Shown here: one piece after another, positions 18,170 through 28,800 of the stretch
Layout: every line of letters starts with the position of its first letter
How positions within the stretch are numbered: the first letter of the stretch is position 1
Assembly: GCF_900114625.1 (NCBI RefSeq)
Contig: NZ_FOZL01000001.1
Location: forward strand, 4,375,414-4,439,413
Reading direction: 5' to 3'
DNA length: 64,000 nucleotides
Origin: Granulicella pectinivorans
Lineage (GTDB): Bacteria > Acidobacteriota > Terriglobia > Terriglobales > Acidobacteriaceae
Translations under genes and position numbers: made by a program
The notes under the pieces: generated by a model
Databases searched by the model: none
Told to the model about the DNA's origin: nothing
What the model saw: only the letters and a program-made list of their open reading frames with translations

Positions 18170-19213
18170 CTACTTAAGAGTCACGAGATAAGCTGCTACG
18201 GCATCCAGATCGCGATCGTTCAGGTGCATCGGCGGCATCAGTACACCAGGCTTGAAGTGTGCTGGGTTAGCCACAAAGGCACGCAGATTGGCAGGCGTGT
18301 TCGGGACTGCTCCAGAGGCGATCGTGTCACGGCTTCCAACGTGCGTCAGGTCCGGACCGAACCTGCCCGTGGCCACGGTGCCTGCGATGGCGTGGCAACT
18401 GATGCAGGCGTTCTGCTGGAAGACCTTCTTGCCTGCGGCCACAGTCGGATCCTCGACCGCGGGTGCGTGCTGATGAGCGGTCCACGCGGCGAATTCAGCA
18501 GGCGTATCGGCATATACGCGCAACAACATCTTCGCGTGTTGCGTTCCGCAGTACTGTGCGCATTGACCGAGGTAGAGCCCCTGATCCGGTGGATCGATCC
18601 ACATGGTGTTGACCTTGTTCGGGATCAGATCCATTTTGCCGGCCAGTCGAGGAATCCAGAAGCTATGGTCGGTATCCGCAGAAGACATGGTGAGATACGT
18701 CGGCGTCGGATGCTTCGGATCACTCACCGGAATGTGAAGTTCATTCGCCGTGACGATCCCAAGCTTCGGGTAGCGGTATTCCCACCAGAACTGGTGACCG
18801 ATCACCACGACGTCCAAAGCCGCAGCGGGCTTTTTGGCTCGTTCCGTCGCGAGGATGACGCGGGCAGTGGCGAGAAACAACATCACCACAATCAGGATCG
18901 GAATCACAGTCCATGACAGCTCGATCTGCTTGCTGCCGTAGATCTGCGCTGGCTCCTGCTGGGCGAGTGGATCGGAGGGCCGATGCCGAAAGCGCAGAAG
19001 AACGTAGAGAAGAAGTCCCCCTACGACCAGGAAGAGTGCCGTTGTGATACCCAACACAAGCATCGAAAGACCGAAGATGGAATGAGCGGGTGTGCCTGCC
19101 GGGTCGAAGATGCTCGTAGGGCTGTGGAAGTCAGCAAGCTTTCGGCGAAAGGGGGCGCACAACCGCATGACAAACCCAAGGCCATGCTCGTCCATCCGAG
19201 TATCAAGGAGCAT
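18170..19213 (-). CDS. ctaC: Cytochrome c oxidase subunit II with fused cytochrome c (caa3 type)
   Basis: A 347-aa subunit. Two membrane helices (about 47-74 and 98-120) precede the cupredoxin domain carrying the CuA site. Ligands seen are His183 in the DHSF loop and Cys218, Cys222, His226 and Met229 in GQCAQYCGTQHAKM. A C-terminal cytochrome c domain has the heme site CISCH (270-274) and a Met loop (VLMPPM). The start at 19213 has AAAGGTG seven bases upstream. It is the first gene of the eight-gene operon. No heme A synthesis genes (ctaA/ctaB) are present in the window. Confidence 0.93.
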   Translation of the reverse strand: MLLDTRMDEHGLGFVMRLCAPFRRKLADFHSPTSIFDPAGTPAHSIFGLSMLVLGITTALFLVVGGLLLYVLLRFRHRPSDPLAQQEPAQIYGSKQIELSWTVIPILIVVMLFLATARVILATERAKKPAAALDVVVIGHQFWWEYRYPKLGIVTANELHIPVSDPKHPTPTYLTMSSADTDHSFWIPRLAGKMDLIPNKVNTMWIDPPDQGLYLGQCAQYCGTQHAKMLLRVYADTPAEFAAWTAHQHAPAVEDPTVAAGKKVFQQNACISCHAIAGTVATGRFGPDLTHVGSRDTIASGAVPNTPANLRAFVANPAHFKPGVLMPPMHLNDRDLDAVAAYLVTLK

Positions 19214-19579
19214 CCATGCACCTTTCTACCAGGGCTCCTTGCTGGCAGCAGAACTGGCACGTTACAAGGTTGAAGCTCGTTCAGGTGCTGCATTAAGCCA
19301 TCGCGTCGATGGACAGCCGCACGAAAGTCTTTCAAGTACAACGATGATGGCACTCTAGGAACGGTTGGTAGAGGGGAGTAACCGTTAGCTCACTGCTATG
19401 GAGTTCGTCTCATCTTCTCACACACTGAGGCAGCATGCGGAAAGCTCTTACGAATCAGAAAGAGGGGACAACCTAGATTTCCTCAGCGGAAAAGCATCTG
19501 ATCGAAGCCGCGATCTTCGAACTCCCCGCTAGAACGCATCCGTTACACGAGTCATTGTCCTGCGCCGGAAAGTACGCCG
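19214..19579. other. Intergenic region upstream of the respiratory operon
   Basis: These 366 bp should contain the promoter of the minus-strand respiratory operon. I see no convincing -35/-10 pair, terminator or RNA element in it. Short overlapping open frames on both strands have no coding character. Confidence 0.5.
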
Positions 19580-21688
19580 CTACCCGGTACGAATCGGAAG
19601 CCGCACCCGGAAAGTTGTTCCCTGCTCCCCTGCATCGTCAATGACAATTGAGCCTCCGTGCTTCTCGACGATCCCCTTCGATACCCAAAGGCCGAGCCCA
19701 GTTCCCACGTCCGACTTCGTCGTAAAGAATGGCTCAAAGAGATGTTTCCTGTTGCCTTCGGAGATTCCGGAGCCTGTGTCCATTACGACGATCTCCACTG
19801 TGTCCTCAAAACGCAGGACGGAAGTTTCGATCAAACCACCCGGTGGCGTGGCATCGATCGCGTTGGCAACGAGGTTGGCGACAACCTGTTTGATCTCACC
19901 CGCGATCACCGTAACGAACAACTCATCCGCAAGGTTGCCAGAGGTACGCAGCGTCAATCCTCGGGTATTGCTTCGTGATCGGTATAGGTCCAATACTTCA
20001 GACACAAGCTGCAGAATGCCAGTCGACTGCGGAAGCGTGGACTCACGGTAAAAACCCAGCGTCTGCCGGACGATATGAGTCATCCTGCGCAACTCAGAGT
20101 CTGCCAGACACAGATGGTCCGCTGCCTCTTGTGGTAGTCCTTCGACATGTTGCGCCAGGTAGATGGCATTCACCAGCGCTTCCAACGGATTGTTCACCTC
20201 ATGAGCCACCGTTGCAGCCAGGCGCCCAGCCGCCGCCAGCTTTTCCGCACGTCGCAAGGCCTGCTCCGCCATCCGCGACTCCGTTACGTCGATGATAAGG
20301 CCCGCGATCCACGTCGCTTTGCCACTTTGATTTCGCCGAATTCTTCCCCGCACCTGTAGCCAAAGGATGCGTCCGTCAGGGGTGATCGTACGATGCTCGG
20401 AGTTGAATACCGAAGCCGAAGACTGAAGTGTGGCCCAAAAAGCCTGGTGAGCCAGTTCACGATCTTCGGGGTGGACCAATTCGTAACCCGCTTCGCCGGT
20501 GGGCTCTGCGTCTTCCCGTAGTCCATGCAGCGCCTTAAATTCAGACGACCATGACAACCGACCGTTCTCCAGATCCCAAGTCCAGCTTCCCATCTTGGCG
20601 GCAGCGTGAGACAACTTCAACTCTGCGGCTTGCTCCAAGAGTGCGTGGTGCAACTGTGCATTCTCAATTGCGACGGCAGCGCGCTGAGCAAGATCGAGCG
20701 CCAGTTCCACATCACGGTCGCCAAAATAGCGTCCTTTGGTCGCGAGCAAACGAATCACCCCGAGAGTCTTTTCCCTCGATTTGAGAGGAACAACAATACT
20801 TGAGCTCAACTGAAGTTGTTGTAACAGATGCCGATGCTCGTCATCCTGGGCGGCAGCGTCCAACATCTCTTCCGTGATGGAGGAGACGATCTCCGGTGTT
20901 CCAGTGCTGAATACCTTTCCGACACCCCGATCTGTCTCAATCTGCTCCGGATATCTGCGTTCGTATTCCTCTGCGAAACCTGCCATGCCCGGATCCGCAT
21001 GCGCCACGACCAGCCTTGCCAGCCTCCCGTTTTCAGCTACATGGACCGTACACCATTCGGCCATATGGGAGACGACCAAACGGGCCACTCTTTCGAGAGT
21101 CGATTCATAGTCCAGGGAAGATGCCAGCATCGCACTCGCTTCCGCCAGGAACGACAACCGCTGTTTCTCTCGACGGTTTTGTTCGTTCAGTTCGAGACGA
21201 TTCAGCGCAGATGCCGAAAGATTTGAGAGTGCCAGCGCACACCTCGTGTCATCAGGGCTGAACTGCCGAGCACTTCGCCAGTAATAGACCATCGCGCCGT
21301 TGCTGGTCGAGTCCAATACCCACGGCACGATCATCGCGCTGCTGATGCCTTCGCGTTCATAGATCGATGGATGGAACGGGACACGCTCATCCGTAGCCAT
21401 ATCCCCAACGACCCAAACACCGCCGGGGAAAGTCTTCCCATCCAGGAGGAATGTTTTGGGATAAGCACCGGAGAGTCCTCGATGTGCGAGCACGCGCCAA
21501 CCGAGGCGGTCCTCGGACTCACGCCAAATGCCATACGCATCCGCAACGAGAAGATTGCTCGCAAGATCAAGGATCTTCGCCAAAAGGATCTCCTCGCTTC
21601 CGGCATGCAGCACCAAAGAGGAGGCCTTTATAAGGATACTCAGTGCTTCAGGACGGTCAGGCAACGAAGGTGAGAGCATCTCGTTCAT
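19580..21688 (-). CDS. GAF-GAF-PAS sensor histidine kinase
   Basis: A 702-aa cytoplasmic-looking sensor kinase without membrane segments. Two GAF domains occupy about residues 16-165 and 185-350 and a PAS fold with the PAC segment about 360-475 (ending IIDVTESR). The HisKA H-box is AATVAHEVNNPLEAL, with the phosphorylated His at 496. The HATPase_c part shows an N-box (ANLVANAIDATPPGG), G1 (MDTGSGI), an F-box (LFEPFFTTK) and G2 (GTGLGL). No response regulator gene is adjacent, so it is an orphan kinase whose partner is elsewhere. GAF/PAS architecture is compatible with redox or small-molecule sensing. The nearby oxidase operon makes redox sensing tempting, but there is no direct evidence. Confidence 0.9.
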   Translation of the reverse strand: MNEMLSPSLPDRPEALSILIKASSLVLHAGSEEILLAKILDLASNLLVADAYGIWRESEDRLGWRVLAHRGLSGAYPKTFLLDGKTFPGGVWVVGDMATDERVPFHPSIYEREGISSAMIVPWVLDSTSNGAMVYYWRSARQFSPDDTRCALALSNLSASALNRLELNEQNRREKQRLSFLAEASAMLASSLDYESTLERVARLVVSHMAEWCTVHVAENGRLARLVVAHADPGMAGFAEEYERRYPEQIETDRGVGKVFSTGTPEIVSSITEEMLDAAAQDDEHRHLLQQLQLSSSIVVPLKSREKTLGVIRLLATKGRYFGDRDVELALDLAQRAAVAIENAQLHHALLEQAAELKLSHAAAKMGSWTWDLENGRLSWSSEFKALHGLREDAEPTGEAGYELVHPEDRELAHQAFWATLQSSASVFNSEHRTITPDGRILWLQVRGRIRRNQSGKATWIAGLIIDVTESRMAEQALRRAEKLAAAGRLAATVAHEVNNPLEALVNAIYLAQHVEGLPQEAADHLCLADSELRRMTHIVRQTLGFYRESTLPQSTGILQLVSEVLDLYRSRSNTRGLTLRTSGNLADELFVTVIAGEIKQVVANLVANAIDATPPGGLIETSVLRFEDTVEIVVMDTGSGISEGNRKHLFEPFFTTKSDVGTGLGLWVSKGIVEKHGGSIVIDDAGEQGTTFRVRLPIRTG

Positions 21689-21835
21689 GCTCTAAGATCG
21701 TATGTGGCGACAGATTGAAATACAACGTTTTCCGACCTGAAACTCCTTTATCCATGCAAGTTTGCGTAGGTGAATAACCTTACCGCATCTCTTTCCATGG
21801 GCAGTGAGCGGTAGTCTGTATGGAACTCACCACCA

Positions 21836-22972
21836 CTACTTTACCGGTAAAGCACGTGGACTCTTCGCGTTAGGGGCAGGAGCCATCAGCAGATTCTTTA
21901 GGTCGACTTCCAGCTTCGGAGCATCGACGTCCATCTGCGCATGGACCAAACGGTGTGACAGGACGGGCTTGTCGTAATCGGACCAGGTGAGCGTATCGCC
22001 GTATCCGGGGCCACGCACGAGGTTGACGTCCATATAGACCTGACGCTCATGCAAAATGATGGCGGGGTCAAGCCAGGCGGCCGCAGCAAGTTCGTCCCAG
22101 GCAAAGTCAGAGGTTCCCGTGTGCTTCGCGTAGCGGACCAGATACTGCGCCGCCGGACTGGTGGCACCCTTGAGGGCTTCTAGAACGCCTGAAAGCTTCG
22201 TTTGGATAGAAGCGTCTACAGTCGTGACCGTGATCTTCGGCCAGGGCGCGTTGAGCACGATGCTCGCGGCCTCCGGATCGAACCAGAAATTGAATTCGTG
22301 GCGGGGCAGGTTGTACCATTCGCGAGCCTCGGTCTTGGGGGACAGGCTGCCGCCCATGACGAGCAGTTCCTTCGCCAGCTCGGCGAAGTGGGGATCCAGT
22401 CTTTGCGCGAGGGCTACGTTGGTCAAAGGGCCGCAGGCGTAGATGGTCACCTGGTGCGGATACTCATGGACCATGCGCACCATGAAGTGGGCCGCGTCTT
22501 CTTCGGCTGCGTGAGTAACGGGCGCGCCTTCGTCAAGCGGTGGAACCTCATCCCAGGCGACATGCCGCGACTCACGCCATGCCCCCATCCAGGTGACCTT
22601 ACCGTTCAGGTCTGCGTTCAGGCGCGTCCACTCCTGGGTCCGAACCAGCGGAAACGCCGCGCCCGGATATACCTTGACGTCGGTGCGGCCAACGGTTTCC
22701 AGCAGACGCAACGCGTGAGCCACCTCCTCATCGCGCCACATGTCGCCGGTCACGACTGTAACGCCGAGCACGTGCACCTGGGGGGACTGCAGCAGCACAA
22801 GCAGTGACGCCATGTCCGACCCGCCTGGGCCGGAGGTATCCTGGTCCGCAATCACCAGCCGCGGCGCTGCAGCTGGGGTCTGAATCTGAGCCTGAAGGCC
22901 TCCCATGCTCAGGCACGAGGCGACGACCGTGGATGTAACGAGGGAGAACTTCTGCAACGTGGACCGGGTCAT
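21836..22972 (-). CDS. Exported nucleoside hydrolase, purine-type active site
   Basis: A 378-aa member of the nucleoside ribohydrolase family, which splits nucleosides to base and ribose. It has a signal peptide (about 1-29, LQAQ), so it should act in the periplasm. The N-terminal Asp cluster is DQDTSGPGGSDMASL (Asp43, Asp45, Asp53). It is longer than the usual DxDxGxDD because of a GPGG insertion. GPLTNVAL (181-188) and EFNFWFDPEAA (226-236) are conserved. The metal-binding Asp near the C-terminus is preceded by Trp (W292-D293) rather than His, as in purine-specific enzymes. It follows the LysR gene by 22 bp and belongs to the purine locus. Confidence 0.88.
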   Translation of the reverse strand: MTRSTLQKFSLVTSTVVASCLSMGGLQAQIQTPAAAPRLVIADQDTSGPGGSDMASLLVLLQSPQVHVLGVTVVTGDMWRDEEVAHALRLLETVGRTDVKVYPGAAFPLVRTQEWTRLNADLNGKVTWMGAWRESRHVAWDEVPPLDEGAPVTHAAEEDAAHFMVRMVHEYPHQVTIYACGPLTNVALAQRLDPHFAELAKELLVMGGSLSPKTEAREWYNLPRHEFNFWFDPEAASIVLNAPWPKITVTTVDASIQTKLSGVLEALKGATSPAAQYLVRYAKHTGTSDFAWDELAAAAWLDPAIILHERQVYMDVNLVRGPGYGDTLTWSDYDKPVLSHRLVHAQMDVDAPKLEVDLKNLLMAPAPNAKSPRALPVK

Positions 22973-22994
22973 GTTTTCTACTTTCCGTTGAGAT

Positions 22995-23888
22995 CTAGGT
23001 GGACAACTGCTTACAAACCGCCTTCGAGATTGAAACGGCGGAGCGGATCATGGGGGAACGATCGCGGGACCGCGTGGCGATGCCGATCTCCGAAAAAAGG
23101 TCTCTGGGAATGAGGGGCTTCAGGATGACATTCTGGGTGGAGGATTGGATGACCATGCTGGGGAGGATGGCGATGCCGTCTCCGGCCGCGACCAGGGCGG
23201 GCGCGACGTACATCTCGTCGATCTCACTGGAGACCAGGGGGGAGAAGCCCGCCTGAAGACATCGATCGAGGAGAATATCGTAGAAGCCTGGAGCCCACTT
23301 GCGCCCGTACATCACGAACCGCTCCCCGCGGAGGTCAGCGATACTTACCTCCTCCGCCGCAGCGAGATGATGATCGCGGGGTAGACAGACGAGCAGGGGC
23401 TCGCGGTGGGCGGGGACGATGTCGATCCCCTTCGCTTTCATGGGAAGTCGGACGAAGCCAAGGTCGATCGCCTCCCGCTGCAACTCGATGATGACGGTGC
23501 TGGTGCCGAAGGGCGTGAGCTCCAGCTTGACGTTGGGGTGGAGCTTGTGGAACTCGGTGACGATCTTAGGGATGATCTCGCGCGAGACGGAGCGCGGAAA
23601 GCCAAGTCGAAGGCGTTCGACCTGCTGGCTCGTGACGAGCTTCGCCGCGCGCGCTGCCTCTTCGGCAGCGAACAGTGTGGCGCGGGCACCGGGCAGGAAG
23701 GCTTCACCGGCAGGCGTCATCCGCACCCCCTGGTGATGACGATCCAGCAAGACGACACCGAGTTCTTCTTCGAGCCGCTGGATCTGCGCGGTGATGGCCG
23801 GCTGCGATCGATGGAGCTGCGTGGCGGCCTGGATAAAGCTCTTCTTCTCGACCACCGCGACAAATGCAGCGAGATTTTTGAGCTCCAT
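22995..23888 (-). CDS. LysR-family transcriptional regulator
   Basis: A 297-aa regulator. Residues 1-60 form the winged helix-turn-helix (LKNLAAFVAVVEKKSFIQAATQLHRSQPAITAQIQRLEEELG pattern, with residues A, A, L, S, Q, P and I in the standard places). Residues 90-290 form the effector-binding domain. GGAGG lies six bases before the ATG at 23888, which decides the start. It lies inside the purine operon between adenine deaminase and nucleoside hydrolase, all on the same strand. This differs from the more common divergent placement of LysR genes and suggests that it is co-transcribed with its likely targets. The effector is unknown; a purine is the simplest guess. Confidence 0.92.
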   Translation of the reverse strand: MELKNLAAFVAVVEKKSFIQAATQLHRSQPAITAQIQRLEEELGVVLLDRHHQGVRMTPAGEAFLPGARATLFAAEEAARAAKLVTSQQVERLRLGFPRSVSREIIPKIVTEFHKLHPNVKLELTPFGTSTVIIELQREAIDLGFVRLPMKAKGIDIVPAHREPLLVCLPRDHHLAAAEEVSIADLRGERFVMYGRKWAPGFYDILLDRCLQAGFSPLVSSEIDEMYVAPALVAAGDGIAILPSMVIQSSTQNVILKPLIPRDLFSEIGIATRSRDRSPMIRSAVSISKAVCKQLST

Positions 23889-23948
23889 GGTGCCTCCAGT
23901 CCACATTCACGCTGAATCTCCAGATCATCACAGGTGTTTGGTGCAGGG

Positions 23949-25763
23949 TCAAGACCTCGCAATCGGCGCGACGACTTCCATGTCGACCAGTTCGCCCAAA
24001 AGTCCATCGGCCAAACCAAGATCCGTCAGGTAGGGGAACGGGTTGCAGGCGAGCGACAACCCTTCCAGCGTCTTGAAGACCCAGTAGGGCGGCTTCCACT
24101 CCACGACCTGGTCTGCGGCCTCGCGCAGTGCGATAAAGTCCTTCGCTACCTGCGCGGGTGGCTCGGAAGACAGCATACCGGCGAAGGGGAACTTCGCAAT
24201 CGCGAGTACGCGTCCATCCTGCACGACCGCGATACCGCCGCCGCAGGCGATGAGAGCATTCGCGGCGATCTGCATGTCTTCCGGATTGCCCCCGATCACC
24301 AGCAGGTTGTGCGCGTCGTGCACATAGGTGGTCGCAAGCGCGCCACGCAGCCGGGGCAGGCCCTCCTGCAGACCGACCTGTGGGCCGCCCGCGTGCAGGC
24401 CGTGGCGGTGCTGGAGGAAGAGCAGGTTGAGGTCGCCGTTCGGACCGTCCGCCGGGGGAAGGACCGCGAAGCCATCCACCACCTGTAGCCGAACCTCGCT
24501 CCACTCGGAGAAGCGGACGCCCTTGATGGTTCGCAAGGTCACCTCTCCGTGGGTGACGCTGCGCACCGGCAGCCGGAAGTCCAGGACGTCGAGCGGCGCG
24601 ATATGCACCGAGTTCTCCGGCTCCGCGATCGCAGGTGCCTGGATCGGGTCGATCATGCTGCCGGCGTGGGCGGCATGGATGCCTGAAACGAAGACATCGG
24701 TCACCGAGATGGAGGCCAGATCGTCGAGTACGAGCAGGTCGGCGAGACGGCCGGGGCAGATGGCTCCCAGGTCGTGGCGACCGAGATGCAGAGCCGCGTT
24801 GAAGGTAGCCATGCGGATGGCATCGACGGGTTTGAGGCCAGCGGCGATAGCGCGGCGTAGCACATCGCTGATTCCGCCGGTAGCGAGCAACTGGTCAGGC
24901 GGCACATCATCTGTGCAGAACATGAGCTGGGATGAGAGGTGAGGAAGCGCGATCAGTTGACCAACAACATCCGGGATGACGTACAGGTGCGATCCTCGAA
25001 TCTCGATCGCGAGGCCGGCTCGCAGCTTTTCAAGCAAGTCCTCCCCCGAGGTGATCTCATGGTCGGAGCCGATGCCGGCGGCGGCATATCCCTGGAGTCT
25101 GGGTCCGGTGAGACCGCGCGCGTGGCCTTCAAGCAGTTTGCCCGAGCGACGCGCTTCGTGCGCGATGGAGGTCATGCGCGGTGTGGCGTTGAGCACACCG
25201 TTCATGTCCATCATCTCGGCGACGCCGAGCACCTCAGGCCACGCCAGCATCTGCTCCATCGCTTCGCCGTCGAAGCTGGCTCCCGAAACCTCGATGGCCG
25301 GAGCGGAAGGCACCGAAGACGGAGCCTGCAGGAAGCAGCGCAGCGGCAGGTTACGGCTGGCTTCCACGGCAAAGCGGACGCCCTCGACACCCAGCACATT
25401 GGCGAGTTCGTGCGGATCCCAAAAAACGCTGGTCGTACCCTGCGGAACAACGACGCTGGCGTAGTGCTGCGGGAGCAGATGCGAGCTTTCAAGGTGGACG
25501 TGGGTGTCGATGAAGCCCGGAGTGACGAAGCGACCCGCAAGGTCGTGCATGACAGCCGCATCGTGACGCGAACCGCTGGGATGAACGCTGGCAATCATGG
25601 GCCCGATGATGCCGATATCGGCAGCTCTGATCTCGCCGGTGATGACATCGACGATCTGTCCGCCGGTCAGGAGAATATCGAACGGTGCCTTGCCCTGCGC
25701 CGCTTCGACCGCACGCGCCCTCACCATCTCATCGAGAGGCCGCTGCCAATCGTGTACAGCCAT
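23949..25763 (-). CDS. ade: Adenine deaminase
   Basis: A 604-aa metal-dependent amidohydrolase converting adenine to hypoxanthine and ammonia in the cytoplasm. The N-terminal metal site reads FIDTHVHLESS, the form specific to the Ade family, followed by QGTTSVFWDPHELANVLG. The GHARGL segment and FCTDDVPPDQLL lie near 210 and 275. The C-terminal Ade domain is present and the length is near the family's norm of about 570-600. AGGAG precedes the ATG at 25763. It lies downstream of the TonB receptor and 60 bp upstream of the LysR gene. Confidence 0.93.
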   Translation of the reverse strand: MAVHDWQRPLDEMVRARAVEAAQGKAPFDILLTGGQIVDVITGEIRAADIGIIGPMIASVHPSGSRHDAAVMHDLAGRFVTPGFIDTHVHLESSHLLPQHYASVVVPQGTTSVFWDPHELANVLGVEGVRFAVEASRNLPLRCFLQAPSSVPSAPAIEVSGASFDGEAMEQMLAWPEVLGVAEMMDMNGVLNATPRMTSIAHEARRSGKLLEGHARGLTGPRLQGYAAAGIGSDHEITSGEDLLEKLRAGLAIEIRGSHLYVIPDVVGQLIALPHLSSQLMFCTDDVPPDQLLATGGISDVLRRAIAAGLKPVDAIRMATFNAALHLGRHDLGAICPGRLADLLVLDDLASISVTDVFVSGIHAAHAGSMIDPIQAPAIAEPENSVHIAPLDVLDFRLPVRSVTHGEVTLRTIKGVRFSEWSEVRLQVVDGFAVLPPADGPNGDLNLLFLQHRHGLHAGGPQVGLQEGLPRLRGALATTYVHDAHNLLVIGGNPEDMQIAANALIACGGGIAVVQDGRVLAIAKFPFAGMLSSEPPAQVAKDFIALREAADQVVEWKPPYWVFKTLEGLSLACNPFPYLTDLGLADGLLGELVDMEVVAPIARS

Positions 25764-25828
25764 ATCAGCTTCTCCTACTTCTTCCAAAGGTCTTCCGGGG
25801 TTCCGTCTCAAACGGATTCTTGCGGATA

Positions 25829-25847
25829 GGCCCCCACCGCGGGGGCC
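25829..25847. terminator. GC-rich hairpin between TonB receptor and ade
   Basis: Seven-base arms GGCCCCC and GGGGGCC around a 5-base loop lie 17-35 bp after the TonB receptor stop. No U-run follows. It could lower read-through or protect the upstream mRNA from exonucleases, giving different levels of receptor and enzymes. Confidence 0.4.
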
Positions 25848-25863
25848 CGTCCGGCAGAGCAGT

Positions 25864-28800
25864 CTAGAACAGGTACTTCATGGCAAACTGCACCTGACGA
25901 TTTTCATGAACCGTCGTCGAGATGGTACCGAAGGTTGCATTGCCAAAGCCCTGGTCCGGAAGACCGAACTGCGAGTGGTTGAGGATGTTGAAGAATTCAG
26001 CGCGGAACTCGAGGTTCTGCGACTCGAAGGTCGAGAACTTCTTATAGAGAGACATATCGACGTTGGTGCGCTGGGGTCCATAGCCTACGGTGCGCGGCGC
26101 GTTGCCAAGCTGCGTCGCGGTGGGGTTGGCGAAACAACTGGTGTTGAACCACTTCGTGACAGTACGGCCACCGGCGTAGAGGTCGCAGCCACTAACCAAG
26201 TCAGGGCGATTGGTGACGCCGGAGCCGGAGGTATTGGTCACCTGGGTGAACGCAAGCGGGAAGCCCGAGTGCGTCGTGACGATAGAGTTGATCTGCCACC
26301 CCCCAATAACCTCGTCCGTCAGCTTGTTGACGTGCCCCAGGAACATCTGTCCCTTGCCGAAGGGCAGAGCGTAGATGGCGCTGGCGGTGAAGTTGTTGCG
26401 GAGATGGAGCGAGGAGAGACCGCGGTCGGCGTCCGCCGTAATCAGCTTGCCGGCCGCGTTGCCAGGAGTCGAGACCAGCACAGGGCTGCCATGGTAGAAG
26501 GTTGACGCCGGATTGGCACCAAGCGTGAGCGGGAAGTAGGTCGAGCCCGGGAGCGTGGTAACGGCCTCGGAGACGCCGTTGGTCAACGCCTGCGCGTAGG
26601 TGTAGGAGCCGAGCAGGTAGAGTCCCTTGATGCGCTGCTCAACCTTGGCCTGCAACGAGTTATAGACCAGCCATCCGTTCGAGGTGATGTCGGAGATCGT
26701 GTTCAGCGTGGTGAAGGGGCGGCGCGAGGCGGTATTGTTGCCCGCTCCCGGCGCCGCTCCGTTGAAGCTACCGACATTGTTGAAGATGCGCGAAGCGTGC
26801 GTGCCAGCGTAGGCGACGGTGAAGATCGTTCCCTTCGCTGTTCCCTGCTGCAGGTTCACGTTGTACTGCTGCACAAGACCCTGCTTGAAGTTGCGGTCCT
26901 GCGCGACGAGCGAGCCGGTGTAGGTGGTGGGGTTGCGCGGCTGGCTGTTGTCCGGGAATCCATTGATGGCAGAGCCCGCAATGAGCACACGGGCCGGGTT
27001 GATGTCGTTGGTGGTGAAGGTATAGGTGTTGGTGTAGGGCGGGTTCTGGTGGATGCCGGCCGACTGGCCAAGATGCGCGGTGTCGTGGAAGATGGCGTAG
27101 CCGCCACGCAGGACGGTGTTGCGCGATGGCCCGAAGGGCGAGAGGGAGAAGCCGAAGCGTGGCTCGATATTGGAGTAGTCGGTATGGATGCCGGCGTACT
27201 TGTCGCTGGCGATGGTGCCCGCGTAGGCCGAGGCCTGGGAACCTGCGACGAAGAAGGTGCCAGTGGTCACGTCGAAGTTGGCGATGCGGGAGCGAGCCTC
27301 AGACAGCGGGGTGGTGACGCCGTAGGCAAGACCAAGGTTCAGGGTGAAGCTGGGCGTAATGGCCCAGTTATCCTGCGCGTAACCGCGATACTCCTTCCAG
27401 CGCCTGCCGATGATGGTGCTGTTGAGCTGGTTCTGGCGGTTGCCGCCGTTGGGGTAGCCCAGCAGGAGGCTAGCTATGGGCGAACCGTTGGCTCCGGTGA
27501 TGCCGCTGGCAGGATCCGTGATGGTGGCGGCGAAGGTGGTGGTGGGAGAGTAGGCAGTGAAGTTCTTGGTGAACGCCATCTGTCCGTGGAAATAGGTCTC
27601 GCCGAGTCCGTTGTTCTGCATGGGCCGGAAGTCGAAGCCGAAGACCATGGTGTGCTTGCCCTTGACGACGGAAAGCGAGTCGGAGAAGTGATAGACATTA
27701 GTGCCGCCCTGGTAGGGCGAGAAGAGGCGGTCGCCGATGGGGTTGAAACCAGTGACCGAAATCAGTGTCATGCCGGAGGTGGCGATGTCGCCGAGGTTCG
27801 CGCCCGTGATGCCGATGTCCGACGCAGCGGTCGTGCCGTAGCCGAGGGCGTGGATGGTGTTGAAGTCACGATTGAAGCCCACGGCAAACTGGTTGAGGAT
27901 GCGGGGCGTAAAGATGTGGGTCTCCGACAGCGCAATGTTGCGGGCGCGAGTGCGGAAGTTGGTGGTGGAGGTGTAGCTGCTCTTCGATCCGAAGCCGGGA
28001 AGACCGGAGGGATTGAACTGCGAGGCATTGTCCCATGAAAAGCGGGCAAAGACCCGGTCTTTCTCGGTCAATTGATGATCGATGCGCACGTCGAACTCAT
28101 CGTCGTTCAGCGAGCGGGTGGGGCTCGAGGTGTAGTTGAAGCCGGTGGAGAGGCCCGGCGATCCAGCGGGCAGAGCCGAAGGATAGAGGTTGAGAATGGC
28201 CTGTCCAACGGAGCTGATCTGCGAAGCGGGGATCACGTAGGCTCCGGAGGAAGAGCTGTAATAGCTGGTGCGGCTGGAGGCATTTGCCGCGGCAAGCGAC
28301 GGGACAGGATTAAAGATGGGGTTCGTGAAGATGTGCTGGAGGCGCTGCGCGTCTGTGGGGACGACGCTCTGGATAGGCGCGGCCTGGCGAACGCGGTTGC
28401 CTTGATAGTCGGCGAAGAAGAAGGTTTTGTCCTTGAAGATAGGGCCGCCAATGGCACCGCCGAACTCGTTTTGGCGATACTTGCCCTTCTTGATGGGGTC
28501 GAAATAGTTGCGGGCGTCGAGGTAGTCGTTACGGAAGAACTCAAAGGCTGAGCCGTGGAAGTCATTGGTGCCGCTCTTGGTCGAGACAAGCACGGTGGAG
28601 CCGCCACGCGAACCGTACTGCGCGGAGTAGTTGAAGGTGAGGACGTTGAACTCCTGGATGGCATCGATCTGCGGAAGGTAAGCGACGCCACCGCCGGTGA
28701 GTTCGTTGTCGTCAACTCCGTCAAGACGCCAGTCATTCGTGTTCTCCGCCATGCCCTGCACGGAGAGTGAGACGGAGCCGCGGAAGGAGACCTCGGACGA

